From contig CALKYK010000440.1 of NCBI GenBank assembly GCA_938003715.1, forward strand, positions 1 to 29,527: a DNA stretch of 29,527 nucleotides. Direction: 5' to 3'. Source of the stretch: an uncultured Gammaproteobacteria bacterium. Lineage in GTDB: Bacteria; Pseudomonadota; Gammaproteobacteria; Steroidobacterales; Woeseiaceae. Shown here piece after piece: positions 16,873 through 25,391 of the stretch (within the stretch, counting starts at the first letter, position 1; every line of letters starts with the position of its first letter). A program made the translations under genes and the position numbers. The notes beneath the pieces were generated by a model, which was given only the letters and a program-made list of their open reading frames with translations, was not told the origin of the DNA and did not search any database.

Positions 16873-18423
16873 TCAGGAATCGGGGCGACGCAGCGGCCGT
16901 CCCGGGCGGGCACCCGTAGCCTGCCCCTCGTCGAACACGACCTGACCGTTGACCCAGACATTCACGATGCCGGTCGACTGCCGATGCGGCGCCTCCGGCG
17001 TCGACTGGTCGGCAATGGATTCCGGGTCAAATAACACCAGGTCGGCAAACGCGCCGGCCACAATCGACCCTCGGTCGGCGATGCCTACCTGGGATGCCGG
17101 CAGCGACGTGATCCGGCGAATGCCTGCTTCCAGGCTCATCACCGCGCGGTCCCGAACGTAGTGGCCAAGAAAGCGCGGAAACGTTCCGTAGCCACGCGGG
17201 TGAACGCCCGCGAGTTCGCCGTCGCTGCCGATCACGTTGTGCGGCCAGGCCATGATGGCTTCGATATCGGGCTCGTCCATCGCGAAGCCCAGCATCATCG
17301 ATGCGGGCGTCCCGGGATCCCCGTCCCGATCCGCCTTCAGCAGGTCCATCAATGTCGTCGCCGGATCCGTCTCGCGAATGGCCGCGATCTCGGCGATGGT
17401 CATGCCGTTGTACGCAGTATCCGGGCCGTAGGTTGCGAGCAGGATGCCCTCGGGTGACAGCATGTCGTTCAGGATGTACTCCGCTCCGTCGCGACGATCG
17501 AGATCGCGATCCGGAAACAGTGTCGTGAGCCAGCCGAAGCTCGTGGTCCAGGCCGGATACGGGTAGACGTCGGTGCTCAGGTCGACGCCGGCGTCCCGCG
17601 CTCCGTTCAGCGTCGCGATGAGCCGATCGGTTTGCCCCCACCAGCGGGTCATGGCCAGCTTTATGTGTGTGATTCGCACCGGCAGCGCCGCTTCCCGGCC
17701 GATCCGGATCGCTTCGTCGACAGCCTGCCAGAAATACTGGTCTTCGCTACGAATGTGGCTGATGTAACTGCCGCCTTTCGCCGCGGCGATCCTGGCCAGG
17801 GCGATGACCTCTTCGGTTGCCGCGAAAGAACCCGGGTCGTATTCCAGCCCGGTGGACAGCCCCAGGGCACCCGCATCCAGCTCGCGGTCGAGAATCGCCG
17901 CCATTCGTGCGATTTCTTCCGGCGTCGCTTCGCGCTTGTAGTCGCCCTCCATGACCTGCCCACGAATCGTCCCGTGTCCTGCGATTTAGGCGACGTTGAT
18001 TGCGACCGGCGATGCTTCTAGTCGAGCGAAGAAGTCCGCTAAATGGAACTGCTGCCCACCGTCCTGGCCGGCAACGATCGACGTGATGCCCTGGCTGACG
18101 GCGGCAATCGCATCGGGCATGTCGAGCAGATCGATGTCGTGGTGGCTGTGCGTGTCGATGAAGCCCGGTGCGAGCACGAGTCCCCCTGCATCGACGACGG
18201 TGTCGCCCGCAGCAGGATCGAACGCGCCCACCGCGTCGATGCGGTCACCGACGATGCGAACAGCGCCTTGCCGCGGCGGCCCGCCACTCCCGTCGATGAT
18301 GTGCGCGTTGACGATCGTGATGCCCGACGGTCCCGGCGGCGGCTCGCAGGCGGCCGCAGCGAGTGCAGTCACGGCGAATGCAACTGCAAGCCGAAGCGAG
18401 ACAAACGGATGCGGGGCCATCAT
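16873..18423 (-). pseudogene. N-acyl-D-amino-acid deacylase (D-aminoacylase) lipoprotein, interrupted by in-frame TAA
   Basis: This enzyme family hydrolyses N-acyl-D-amino acids to D-amino acids. The frame opens at ATG 18423 with a signal and lipobox (ALAAAAC, Cys26), then the amidohydrolase beta-sandwich and the metal motif FIDTHSHHDID (H92, H94). At codon 146 it meets TAA (17988-17986). The same frame continues without gap: GHGTIR, the conserved D-aminoacylase segment, then ATPEEIARM, LDAGALGLSTGLEYDPGS, SHIRSED, RITHIKLA, VIGSDGE and ADLVLF, to the stop at 16873. The stop sits where relatives usually have Ser after NVA, so a single TCA-to-TAA change explains it. The total of 517 codons is normal for the family. 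Conservation on both sides argues for a very recent mutation or a sequence error. The first ATG overlaps the stop of the upstream beta-lactamase-like gene by four bases (ATGA), a translational-coupling arrangement. Confidence 0.85.
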
Positions 18424-19886
18424 CGCCGCCGGTCGAAGACGATGCCGACTTCACTGCCCGAGGTCAGGCGGAAACCGGTGATCTCGCCTGCCCCGCCCCT
18501 CGTGAAATCCAGGCTGGCCGGCCAGGGCGAGAACAGGCTCTGCTGGTCGAAGTCGATTGCTAATGCGTCCACGCCTGTCGGACGGACCGCGATCGCCGGC
18601 TCCTGCTCGATGCGCAAGACGAGCGCATCGTCCTGTAACGAAAATCGGTACGTCGCATCGAGTTCGACCGAGAAATACTCACCGACGTACTGTCGCAGCG
18701 TGTCCGACGCGAGCTCCGGGAAGTCTTCGTTTGCGGGAATTGCGGCTTCTTCCCTGTTTGCATCCGAGTCTTCCGGCAGCGGGCCGAGCTGCCCCGCCAG
18801 GTAGTGCTCCGCAACCTGCCGGGCGAGCCTGCCGGGCTCCGCCGACCCGTCATTGCACGAAATCGCGATCGTCAGTTCGGGCTCATCGAAGCGCAGTAGC
18901 TGCGTGCGAAAACCCCACGAACTGCCGCTGTGGCCGATGGTTCGCAGGCCACGGTATTCGTCGAGAACGAGGCCCTGGGCATAGCCGATCGACTCACCGC
19001 TGTTCAGCGTGCCGTCGGTCAGCATCATTTCGTGAATCGCCGGCTTGTTGGCACCGTGAAGGTAGTGATCCCAGATCAGCAGGTCCCCCATCGTCGTGTA
19101 CAGCTGGCCGTCACCGGCGATGTCGAAGTTGTAGTTGTGCACGATGCGCGGCCCGCCGGCCGCATTGCTCACGTAGCCAGTGGCGCGGCGCGGAATGATC
19201 GCCTCCTTGTCCTCGTACATCAGGCTAGAGGCCATGCCGAACAGTTCGAAAATTCGCTTGCGCGTGAACTCGCCGAGTGACATGCCAGACGCTCGCTCGA
19301 TGACCTGCGCCAGCAGCATGTAGCCTGTGTTGCTGTACAGGTATTGCTCGCCGGGCGGAAACACCAGGGATTTCTGGCGCGACATCATTGCCAGGATCTG
19401 CGCGTGCGTGATCGGGAAGTACTCGCCACGCCCGGCAAGTGGGAACAGGTTCAGGTAATCGCGCAGGCCGCTGGTGTGGTGGACGAGGTGCCGCAACGTG
19501 ATCGGGCTTTCGTACTGCGGCAGCTCGGGCAGCCAGTTGCGAACGTCGTCGTCGAGGGACAGCCGGCCGTCCAGTGCCAGCAGGCTCAAGCTTGCGGCGG
19601 TGAATTGTTTCGTTACGGACCCGACGTCGAAGATTGTTTGCGGCGTGATGGCGATGTCGTAGTCGAGATTGGCGCTCCCGTAGCCGCGTGAGTAGACCAC
19701 CTGGCCGCGCCTGGCGACGGCCAGCGCACAGCCCGGGAAACCCGGCATGTCGCGCTCCGCAAACAGCGCGTCAGTCGCGGGGACGCTTGCGCCCACCTCC
19801 GCCTGCGACTGTCTGGCGCTATCGCAGCCGCAAAGGACTGCCGGAAAGGACAGCAACAGGAGGCGAAGGAACTTCACGCCGCTCAT
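18420..19886 (-). CDS. Class C beta-lactamase-like serine hydrolase (DD-peptidase family), predicted lipoprotein
   Basis: The 488-residue protein begins with a signal peptide and lipobox (FPAVLCGC, Cys21). The penicillin-binding/AmpC-like domain carries all three motifs: S90-VTK-93 (nucleophile Ser and general-base Lys), Y184-S-N, and H319-SG (the KTG equivalent). Alignment markers of the family, such as LRHLVHHTSGL and FPPGEQYLYSNTGY, are clear. Residues from about 390 form a C-terminal beta domain (YVGEYFSVELDATYRF) typical of esterase/D-aminopeptidase-type members rather than true beta-lactamases. The likely substrate is a D-amino-acid peptide or an ester, acting in the periplasm. The stop overlaps the start of the downstream D-aminoacylase, so the pair is one operon. 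ATG 19886 was preferred to 19925 because the upstream residues are not signal-like; a GTG at 19877 is also possible. Confidence 0.88.
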   Translation of the reverse strand: MSGVKFLRLLLLSFPAVLCGCDSARQSQAEVGASVPATDALFAERDMPGFPGCALAVARRGQVVYSRGYGSANLDYDIAITPQTIFDVGSVTKQFTAASLSLLALDGRLSLDDDVRNWLPELPQYESPITLRHLVHHTSGLRDYLNLFPLAGRGEYFPITHAQILAMMSRQKSLVFPPGEQYLYSNTGYMLLAQVIERASGMSLGEFTRKRIFELFGMASSLMYEDKEAIIPRRATGYVSNAAGGPRIVHNYNFDIAGDGQLYTTMGDLLIWDHYLHGANKPAIHEMMLTDGTLNSGESIGYAQGLVLDEYRGLRTIGHSGSSWGFRTQLLRFDEPELTIAISCNDGSAEPGRLARQVAEHYLAGQLGPLPEDSDANREEAAIPANEDFPELASDTLRQYVGEYFSVELDATYRFSLQDDALVLRIEQEPAIAVRPTGVDALAIDFDQQSLFSPWPASLDFTRGGAGEITGFRLTSGSEVGIVFDRRR

Positions 19887-20017
19887 TCTACTGCGGAGGG
19901 TATTTGTTGTCCGACGGCGATGCATATCCTGCGCCCCGGTGGCCGATCTCGTCGGTAGATTGCATCGCCGGCAGCCAACGTCGAAACTACGGGCTCGAAC
20001 CGCACGGCATGCTCCCT
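19887..20017. promoter_or_regulatory. Divergent intergenic region
   Basis: This 131-bp region separates the divergent beta-lactamase-like and HAD phosphatase genes and must hold promoters for both. The best plus-strand candidate is TTGTTG followed by TATCCT near 19911-19935, with short spacing and weak matches. No palindrome stands out. Confidence 0.3.
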
Positions 20018-20842
20018 ATGGAACTGGTTGTTTTCGACCTTGATGGCACGCTCCTGAACCGGGCGTCCGAAATCTCGGCCTACACCGGCGACACGCTGAG
20101 AATGCTGGCCGAACGCGACATCGCCTATACCGTTGCGACCGGGCGGACGCTTCACGGTGCGCGGGCGGTGCTCGAGGGCCACCGCTTCAGGCTCCCGCAG
20201 GCGTACAAGAACGGGGTTATGATCTGGCACCCCGCCGAGAAGCAGTTTTCGAGCCGCGCCATGCTAACGCCCAATGAGCTCGAGAGCGTCGTGCGCGCCT
20301 GCATCGACCAGGGCATCACGCCGTTTGTCTTCACGCTGGACGAGGACGACCAGAGTACCGTCTACCATCCGCCGCTGCGGTCGAGAATCGAGCACGAACT
20401 CGTGCGCACCTATTACGGATCAGACCAGATGCGGGTGCTTGGTCTGGACGAGCTGCCGACCGATGCGAGCCTCACGCACATCAACGCGATCGGCGTCAGA
20501 GATGAAATCGATGCGGTGCTGCGCAGCGTGCGCGACGAACCGCACCTCGTCGCCTACTCCGGTGTGGCGCTCGAGGGACATCAATGGCGCTGGATCGACG
20601 TTCATCACAGCGATGCCAGCAAGGGCGGCGCGGTGAGGACGCTGAAGGAACTGCTCGGCTTCCAGCGCGTGATCTGTTTCGGCGACAGCGACAACGACCT
20701 GAGCATGTTCGAGGCCGCAGACGAGTGCTATGCGCCGGACAATGCCGCCGACGCGATCAAGTCCGCCGCCACCGCGGTCATCGGGCACCACGACGAGGAC
20801 GGTATCGCGCGATTCCTGCGTGAGCGCTTCCAGCTCGACTGA
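20018..20842 (+). CDS. HAD-superfamily (Cof-like, subfamily IIB) phosphatase
   Basis: The 274-residue cytoplasmic enzyme has HAD motif I FDLDGTLL (nucleophile Asp near residue 7, general acid Asp 9), motif II VATGRT, a C2B-type cap domain from about 80 to 190, motif III lysine in SKGGAVRTLKELLG and motif IV FGDSDNDLSMFEAA. This is the sugar-phosphate/Cof phosphatase architecture, including the cap inserted between motifs II and III. The substrate is not predictable. An alternative ATG three codons upstream (20009) is equally possible; neither has a recognisable Shine-Dalgarno. It is followed by the antiporter gene after 112 bp in the same direction. Confidence 0.9.
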   Translation: MELVVFDLDGTLLNRASEISAYTGDTLRMLAERDIAYTVATGRTLHGARAVLEGHRFRLPQAYKNGVMIWHPAEKQFSSRAMLTPNELESVVRACIDQGITPFVFTLDEDDQSTVYHPPLRSRIEHELVRTYYGSDQMRVLGLDELPTDASLTHINAIGVRDEIDAVLRSVRDEPHLVAYSGVALEGHQWRWIDVHHSDASKGGAVRTLKELLGFQRVICFGDSDNDLSMFEAADECYAPDNAADAIKSAATAVIGHHDEDGIARFLRERFQLD

Positions 20843-20954
20843 ACGTGGCAGCCTTGGTCAGAACAGGAATGACTTGCGAAAGCCCGGCAGTCGCCGTAGT
20901 TCAGGAAATCCTGGCAAGCGTCGCGACGGCGCCGGGACGGGGCCGGTAACGCCC

Positions 20955-22553
20955 GTGGACTTCGGATGGGCCGCGATTGCGCTGGGCGACATCGCCTGGA
21001 TTTCACTGGCGTTCGCGCTGGGATTCGTGTCACGCTCGGTCGGTTTGCCTCCACTGGTCGGCTACCTCGCCGCCGGTTTCCTGCTCAACGCGTACGGCAT
21101 CGCCAGCGGCGACGTGTTGCAGAAGCTTGCAGACCTCGGCATTACGCTGCTGCTGTTCACGGTCGGCCTCAAACTCAATCCGAAAACGCTCGCCAGGCCA
21201 CAGGTGTGGGCCGTGACCGGCCTGCACATGTCGATCGTCATCATCGTATTCGGCTTTGCGATCTACGGGCTGGCCGTGGCCGGGGCGACATTCGTCGCGG
21301 GACTGGACCTGCCGCGGGCGCTTCTGATCGCGTTCGCACTGAGTTTTTCCAGCACCGTTTTCGCCGTCAAGACGCTCGAGGCGAAGGGCGAAATGGCGTC
21401 GCTGCACGGCCGGATCGCCATCTGCATCCTGATCATGCAGGACCTGGCGGCGGTGGCGTTCCTGGCCAGCACGACGGGTCATTGGCCGTCGCCGTGGGCG
21501 CTGCTGGTCGTGATGCTTTTTCCCCTGCGGCCTGTGCTTAATCACATACTGGATCGTGTCGGACACGGTGAACTCATGGTCCTGTTCGGTTTCCTGCTCG
21601 CACTGGGCGGCGCCGAGCTGTTCTCGCTCGTCGAGCTGAAGGGCGATCTCGGCGCACTGGTACTCGGCGTGCTGATCGCGAACCATCGCAAAGCCGAGGA
21701 AATGTCAAAGACGATGCTTGGATTCAAGGACCTGTTCCTGCTCGGCTTCTTCCTGTCCATCGGGCTGTCCGGGGAACCGACGCTCGACACGCTGCTGCTC
21801 GGCGCGCTGTTGACACCGCTGGTACTGCTCAAAGCCGCCCTTTTCTTCGGCCTCCTGGCTTATTACAAGATGCGCGCACGCACGTCACTTCTGACCGCGC
21901 TGCATCTCGGCAATTACAGCGAGTTCGGTCTCATCGTCGTCGCCATCGGAGTTGCGAACGGCTGGATCGGCAGCGAATGGTTGATTGCCCTCGCTATCGC
22001 ACTGTCGTTTTCATTCGTGATCGCCGCGGTGCTCAATGCGCGCGCTAACCCGCTCTACACGCAGCACAGGACGCTGTGGCAGCGCTGGCAGCGCGCGGAG
22101 CGACTCGCCGACGACCGGCTCCTCGAAATCGACGACGCGAAGGTGGTCATCGTCGGCATGGGCGGCGTCGGCACCGGCGCCTATGACAGGATGCGCGAAG
22201 ATTATGGCGATTCGGTCGTCGGTGTGGACATCGACCCGGTGACAGTCAGGAACCATCGTGCTGCAGGCCGCCGCGCGCTTTTCGGCGATCCGAGCGATGC
22301 GGATTTCTGGGACCGCGTGCAGGCGGCGCACTCGCTGGAACGCGTAATGCTGGCATTGCCGAAGCTCGCGACGAGCCTGGCCGTCGTGGACCAGTTGAAG
22401 GCTACCTCGTTCTCCGGGCGAATGTCGGCCATTGCTCGATTCCCGGATGAAGTCGAAGCGTTACAGGCGGCCGGTGTTTCGACCGTGTTCAATATCTACA
22501 GCGAGGCCGGCGCAGGCTATGCGGCACACGTGCTCTCGCAGCAGCCTGCATGA
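20955..22553 (+). CDS. CPA2-family monovalent cation:proton antiporter with TrkA_N domain
   Basis: The 532-residue membrane protein has about a dozen hydrophobic segments from residue 5 to 360, with the family features GLPPLVGYLAAGFLLN, LADLGITLLLFTVGLKLNP, FSSTVFAVK and LGNYSEFGLI. A soluble Rossmann domain follows (VVIVGMGGVGTGAYDRM, about 400-520) of the TrkA_N/RCK type that senses NAD(H) or similar ligands. This layout resembles YbaL and KefB/KefC, which exchange K+ or Na+ for protons. It lacks a TrkA_C domain and the glutathione-sensing elements are not evident, so I do not give it a Kef name. GTG 20955 was chosen because the longer frame upstream is low-complexity and overlaps the HAD gene. 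The methyltransferase gene starts 24 bp after it. Confidence 0.9.
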   Translation: MDFGWAAIALGDIAWISLAFALGFVSRSVGLPPLVGYLAAGFLLNAYGIASGDVLQKLADLGITLLLFTVGLKLNPKTLARPQVWAVTGLHMSIVIIVFGFAIYGLAVAGATFVAGLDLPRALLIAFALSFSSTVFAVKTLEAKGEMASLHGRIAICILIMQDLAAVAFLASTTGHWPSPWALLVVMLFPLRPVLNHILDRVGHGELMVLFGFLLALGGAELFSLVELKGDLGALVLGVLIANHRKAEEMSKTMLGFKDLFLLGFFLSIGLSGEPTLDTLLLGALLTPLVLLKAALFFGLLAYYKMRARTSLLTALHLGNYSEFGLIVVAIGVANGWIGSEWLIALAIALSFSFVIAAVLNARANPLYTQHRTLWQRWQRAERLADDRLLEIDDAKVVIVGMGGVGTGAYDRMREDYGDSVVGVDIDPVTVRNHRAAGRRALFGDPSDADFWDRVQAAHSLERVMLALPKLATSLAVVDQLKATSFSGRMSAIARFPDEVEALQAAGVSTVFNIYSEAGAGYAAHVLSQQPA

Positions 22554-22577
22554 CAGGAATTCATACGGACAACTCGA

Positions 22578-23354
22578 ATGACGCGTGAAATCGAATACAC
22601 CGACGCGATGACCAACATGCTGGAGCTGATCTGGGGCGTCGGTTTCATGACGCCCGGCGGCGAACACAACATTGCCAGGATCATGGATGGAATCGACACC
22701 GTGGACAGGCGCATTCTTGACATCGGATGCGGCATCGGCGGACCGGCGTTCGTTCTCGCGTCGACGTACGGCGCCAAAGTCGTGGGCGTCGACATCGAGC
22801 CGCAGCTCATCGAAGATGCGAAAAGCCGGGCTGAAAAACTGGGACTGAGCTCAAGCTGCGAATTCATCCACGTGCAGCCGGGCCCGCTACCTTTCGACGA
22901 CGGCTCGTTCGACATCGTATTCAGTTCCGGCGTTATTATGACGATCGACGACCAGAAAAGTGTTCTGGCTGAATCCTTTCGCGTGCTCAAACCCGGCGGC
23001 GTGCTCACGGTTTACGACTGGATGAAAGCCGAAGGCGACTACAGCGAAGACATGCTTTACTGGTTCAAGATGGAGCGACTGACGTATGCAATGAAGACGT
23101 TTTCCGAATACCAATCCATGCTTCAGGACATCGGTTTTGTCGATGTCGAAATGTCGGATGATTCGGGCTGGTATCGACAGCGCGTGCAGGAGGAATACGA
23201 ACAGATCAAGTCCGAGCTATACCCGCGCATGATCGACGTCCTCGGGCAAGAGGAGGCTGATCACTTCGTCGAGAACTGGCGCTCCATGGTCGTCGTTTGC
23301 GCCAAAGGCGATGTCATCCAGGGCTATTACCGGGGCCGCAAACCGGAAAGTTGA
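22578..23354 (+). CDS. SAM-dependent methyltransferase, phosphoethanolamine N-methyltransferase-like
   Basis: The 258-residue enzyme has the class I fold: motif I RILDIGCGIGGPA (45-57), acidic residue in GVDIEPQ (about D72), motif II region GSFDIVFSSGVI and LKPGGVLTVYDW. The N-terminal motif GVGFMTPGGEHN resembles the FMSPGG-type motif of plant and nematode phosphoethanolamine methyltransferases, which make phosphocholine. The C-terminal part (FSEYQSMLQDIGFVDVEMSD) also fits this group. The enzyme would act in the cytoplasm and, if correctly placed, feed phosphatidylcholine or choline-type osmolyte formation. The antiporter is 24 bp upstream, so both may share a transcript. A distant PMT, sterol or ubiquinone/menaquinone-type methyltransferase remains possible. 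Confidence 0.82.
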   Translation: MTREIEYTDAMTNMLELIWGVGFMTPGGEHNIARIMDGIDTVDRRILDIGCGIGGPAFVLASTYGAKVVGVDIEPQLIEDAKSRAEKLGLSSSCEFIHVQPGPLPFDDGSFDIVFSSGVIMTIDDQKSVLAESFRVLKPGGVLTVYDWMKAEGDYSEDMLYWFKMERLTYAMKTFSEYQSMLQDIGFVDVEMSDDSGWYRQRVQEEYEQIKSELYPRMIDVLGQEEADHFVENWRSMVVVCAKGDVIQGYYRGRKPES

Positions 23355-23431
23355 ATTCAACATATCGCTATCGGGCGCGTCCGTGGCCGGTTTGGACAGG
23401 GGTCAGCGTCTCTCGCTGCACCTCGACACCG

Positions 23432-23902
23432 TCAGGATTCGCACCCCGGTCGTATATCAGGGTCGTGACCGTAGAACGCAACGATCCGCCAGTCACCGTC
23501 GATTTTCTGCAGGATGTATAGCGTCGTGCGTATCGCCGGCGGAATCGGCACACCGTCCCGGTCGATCCTCGAATAGCGCGTATCGACCAGCGCCAATGTG
23601 GCAGACGCCATGCAGATTTTCAGGTCGCTAATCCGTGACTCGACCCAGCCCTGCGCCTCGATCTGTTCGTAGAGATTGGTCAGGCTTTCGATTGCCGCCT
23701 GCGAATTCTCGAACAGGCTGTGACCTGCCCCGCCGCCGATATGCACCGGTGTCGAATAGATTGTATTGGCGATGCTCTCCGTGTCCTTCGAATTGAACAG
23801 CTCAAAGTATTCATACAACCTGGCGCCAGCATCAGCAGCGTCGTCGGCAGGTGCTTGGGCGGAAACCAGAATGGCCGTGACAAGAAACAAGATAATGCGC
23901 AT
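23432..23902 (-). CDS. Secreted SnoaL/DUF4440-like protein
   Basis: The 156-residue protein has a cleavable signal peptide (MRIILFLVTAILVSAQAPADDA). A NTF2-fold domain follows: RLYEYFELFNSKDTESIANTIYSTPVHI, then a central helix and the paired strands ATLALVDTRYSRIDRDG and RTTLYILQKIDGDWRIVAFYGHD, the layout of SnoaL/DUF4440 proteins. Members act as enzymes or ligand-binding domains; no role can be assigned here. ATG 23902 has GGAG at a good distance on the minus strand. The longer upstream frame to 24070 is arginine-rich and unconserved-looking. It converges with the methyltransferase gene, 77 bp away, without a clear terminator between them. Confidence 0.75.
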   Translation of the reverse strand: MRIILFLVTAILVSAQAPADDAADAGARLYEYFELFNSKDTESIANTIYSTPVHIGGGAGHSLFENSQAAIESLTNLYEQIEAQGWVESRISDLKICMASATLALVDTRYSRIDRDGVPIPPAIRTTLYILQKIDGDWRIVAFYGHDPDIRPGCES

Positions 23903-24337
23903 CGCTTTCTCCATTTGTGCCGGAACGCCAGGGTGCTGTCCCGATGAATCATGACGTGCCCGGGACTCTCGACCGGATGGTGTTCTCCGAGTTCGGGCAT
24001 GCGACATCCGCTCTGATCCGACAGGTCGGACGTCCGGTGTCGTCATGTAACTATGCAGCCACGCCGGCAATAAACGTGAATTTGGAAAAGTTCATCGTAA
24101 AGTACGTGAGAGATTTGGAGTGAACGAACCGTCCGCTCAATAGTAACTGATAGCGCGCGCAACGGCGCACCCGGCCGGAAGTAAGTTTCGGATACGAAAA
24201 CGGGCCTCACGAGGAAGCCCGTTCTCGGTATTGCAGCAGATCCCGCAATGTGCCCGTCGATATTTAATTCGAAACGTCGCAGGTCCCGGAATCTCTGCCT
24301 CGGTCAATGGTGAATTCGTACGCCGTTCACGGATTCT
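23903..24337. other. Gene-poor region between two minus-strand secreted-protein genes
   Basis: These 435 bp contain no convincing gene. A 68-codon plus-strand frame (23917-24123) has no ribosome site or recognisable motif. An AT-richer stretch at 24065-24125 probably holds the promoter of the SnoaL-like gene, but I find no good -35/-10 pair. The terminator-like hairpin at 24197-24223 lies downstream of the 24338-25225 gene. Confidence 0.5.
24197..24223 (-). terminator. Terminator hairpin downstream of the unknown secreted protein
   Basis: On the minus strand AACGGGC (24223-24217) pairs with GCCCGTT (24205-24199), with an inner CCT/AGG pairing, and four T close the structure (24200-24197). 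It lies about 115 bp beyond the stop of the minus-strand gene at 24338. Confidence 0.6.
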
Positions 24338-25225
24338 CTAGTTTGTGATGCGGCGCCCTGCCCCGAAGTCGAACCAGATGTGACCGTGCACCATCGATCC
24401 CGGCGGCAGCAGGAACCCCGGCGCTCCCGGCGACGGTATCGCACCCCACGCCACGTGGGCGGAGTGGTAAATGATCGCAACGCCGATCAGGCGGTCGGGT
24501 CCGATTCCGTCGCGTGCCGCGTCCTGCGGGCAGAAGTTGAGCTGCCGCGACAGGTATCCCGCCCCGCGTTCATTCGTCATGAGCACACTTGGCGCTCCGC
24601 CCAGTGCCACCGGCCGGAAACTGCCGTCGTCGCGCAGCCACAGCGCAATCGCGGAATACATGCGATTCGGCACGAGCCGGTTGAGGAAGATGTTGACGTA
24701 GTTGCCGCGTGGCCCGCAGCGCGAAAATGCAACGCCCCGTCCTCTCAGCCAGTCGCGCAGCGTGATCGGATCCGGCTTGCCCGGCGCCGCCTGGGTCGGT
24801 CCGATCACCGGCGCTGCCGGATCGAGTTGCGACGGAACCGCGCTGCGGCCCAGCAGCCCGTTGACGAATGTCCCCACGTCGCGAAGCGGGACGTTGAGAT
24901 TCGGCTGCACGTCCGGCGGAACCATCGCCAGGTTCGCAAACGTCGTGACCAGCACGGCATCCCGGCTGCTCGATGGCGTCAGCGGAATCGGTAACGGCCC
25001 GACGGGATCGAGTTCGTCAACGGTATTGAAGCCGAACGTCGCGTTCGGTGCGAAATCGTAGGAATAAATGGGTTCGCCCAGCAGGCGATTGGCACCCGTT
25101 ACGGCTTCGCCCTGGGTGATGTTGACGCGCGTCCGCGGCCCGTCGGCCAACACACTGCCACACAACAGAGCGATGCCGATCGTTGCTGCGACCAATTGCG
25201 TCAGTCTGGATTGTCGAGTTCTCAT
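24338..25225 (-). CDS. Secreted protein of unknown function
   Basis: The 295-residue protein has a classical signal peptide (RLTQLVAATIGIALLCGSVLADG). I recognise no family. The middle part has a possible ligand or metal surface: LRDWLRGRGVAFSRCGPRGNYVNIFLNRLVPNRMYSAIALWLRDD, and the C-terminal half has VAIIYHSAHVAWGAIPSPGAPG and GSMVHGHIWFDFGAG with several histidines. Two cysteines (SRCGP and NFCPQ) could form a disulfide. The NRMYSAIALWL segment is like beta-sandwich domains of secreted proteins. The start is certain: GGAGG at 25236-25232, 6-7 bp from ATG 25225. Directly upstream is a winged-helix regulator on the same strand, with repeated TCGGAA boxes between them, which suggests the gene is that regulator's target. 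Confidence 0.75.
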   Translation of the reverse strand: MRTRQSRLTQLVAATIGIALLCGSVLADGPRTRVNITQGEAVTGANRLLGEPIYSYDFAPNATFGFNTVDELDPVGPLPIPLTPSSSRDAVLVTTFANLAMVPPDVQPNLNVPLRDVGTFVNGLLGRSAVPSQLDPAAPVIGPTQAAPGKPDPITLRDWLRGRGVAFSRCGPRGNYVNIFLNRLVPNRMYSAIALWLRDDGSFRPVALGGAPSVLMTNERGAGYLSRQLNFCPQDAARDGIGPDRLIGVAIIYHSAHVAWGAIPSPGAPGFLLPPGSMVHGHIWFDFGAGRRITN

Positions 25226-25313
25226 TTTGAACCTCCGCTGCCATTCGTTCGGTGTATCGGGCGCCGGACCGTGCGCCCTGTTGGCGCTCTGGGGCGCAGT
25301 TGGGCATGCAGGA

Positions 25314-25338
25314 CATCAACCTAACGCAGAGGTTGATG
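25314..25338. promoter_or_regulatory. Perfect 9-bp inverted repeat
   Basis: CATCAACCT (25314-25322) and AGGTTGATG (25330-25338) form a perfect inverted repeat around 7 bp, in the 166-bp spacer between the regulator and the secreted-protein gene. There is no T-run, so an operator is more likely than a terminator. Confidence 0.4.
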
Positions 25339-25344
25339 TTGCTA

Positions 25345-25371
25345 TCGGAAGTATTCGGAAAGTTTTCGGAA
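25345..25371. promoter_or_regulatory. Three TCGGAA direct repeats, candidate operator of the winged-helix regulator
   Basis: TCGGAA occurs at 25345-25350, 25355-25360 and 25366-25371, start-to-start spacing of 10 and 11 bp, one helical turn each. OmpR-type winged-helix regulators, the class encoded immediately upstream, are known to bind such direct repeats on one DNA face. The array ends 20 bp after the regulator stop and lies upstream of the secreted-protein gene. Confidence 0.5.
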
Positions 25372-25391
25372 ATTTTCCGGGATCGCGGTAC

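Noticed and set aside
20870..20950. A short peptide frame upstream of the antiporter as a leader peptide
   Set aside because: It has no run of regulatory codons and no attenuator hairpin; it ends where the antiporter start begins, probably by chance.
23917..24123. A 68-codon plus-strand frame opposite the SnoaL-like gene's upstream region
   Set aside because: It has no Shine-Dalgarno and no recognisable protein motif, and the codon pattern is not convincing.
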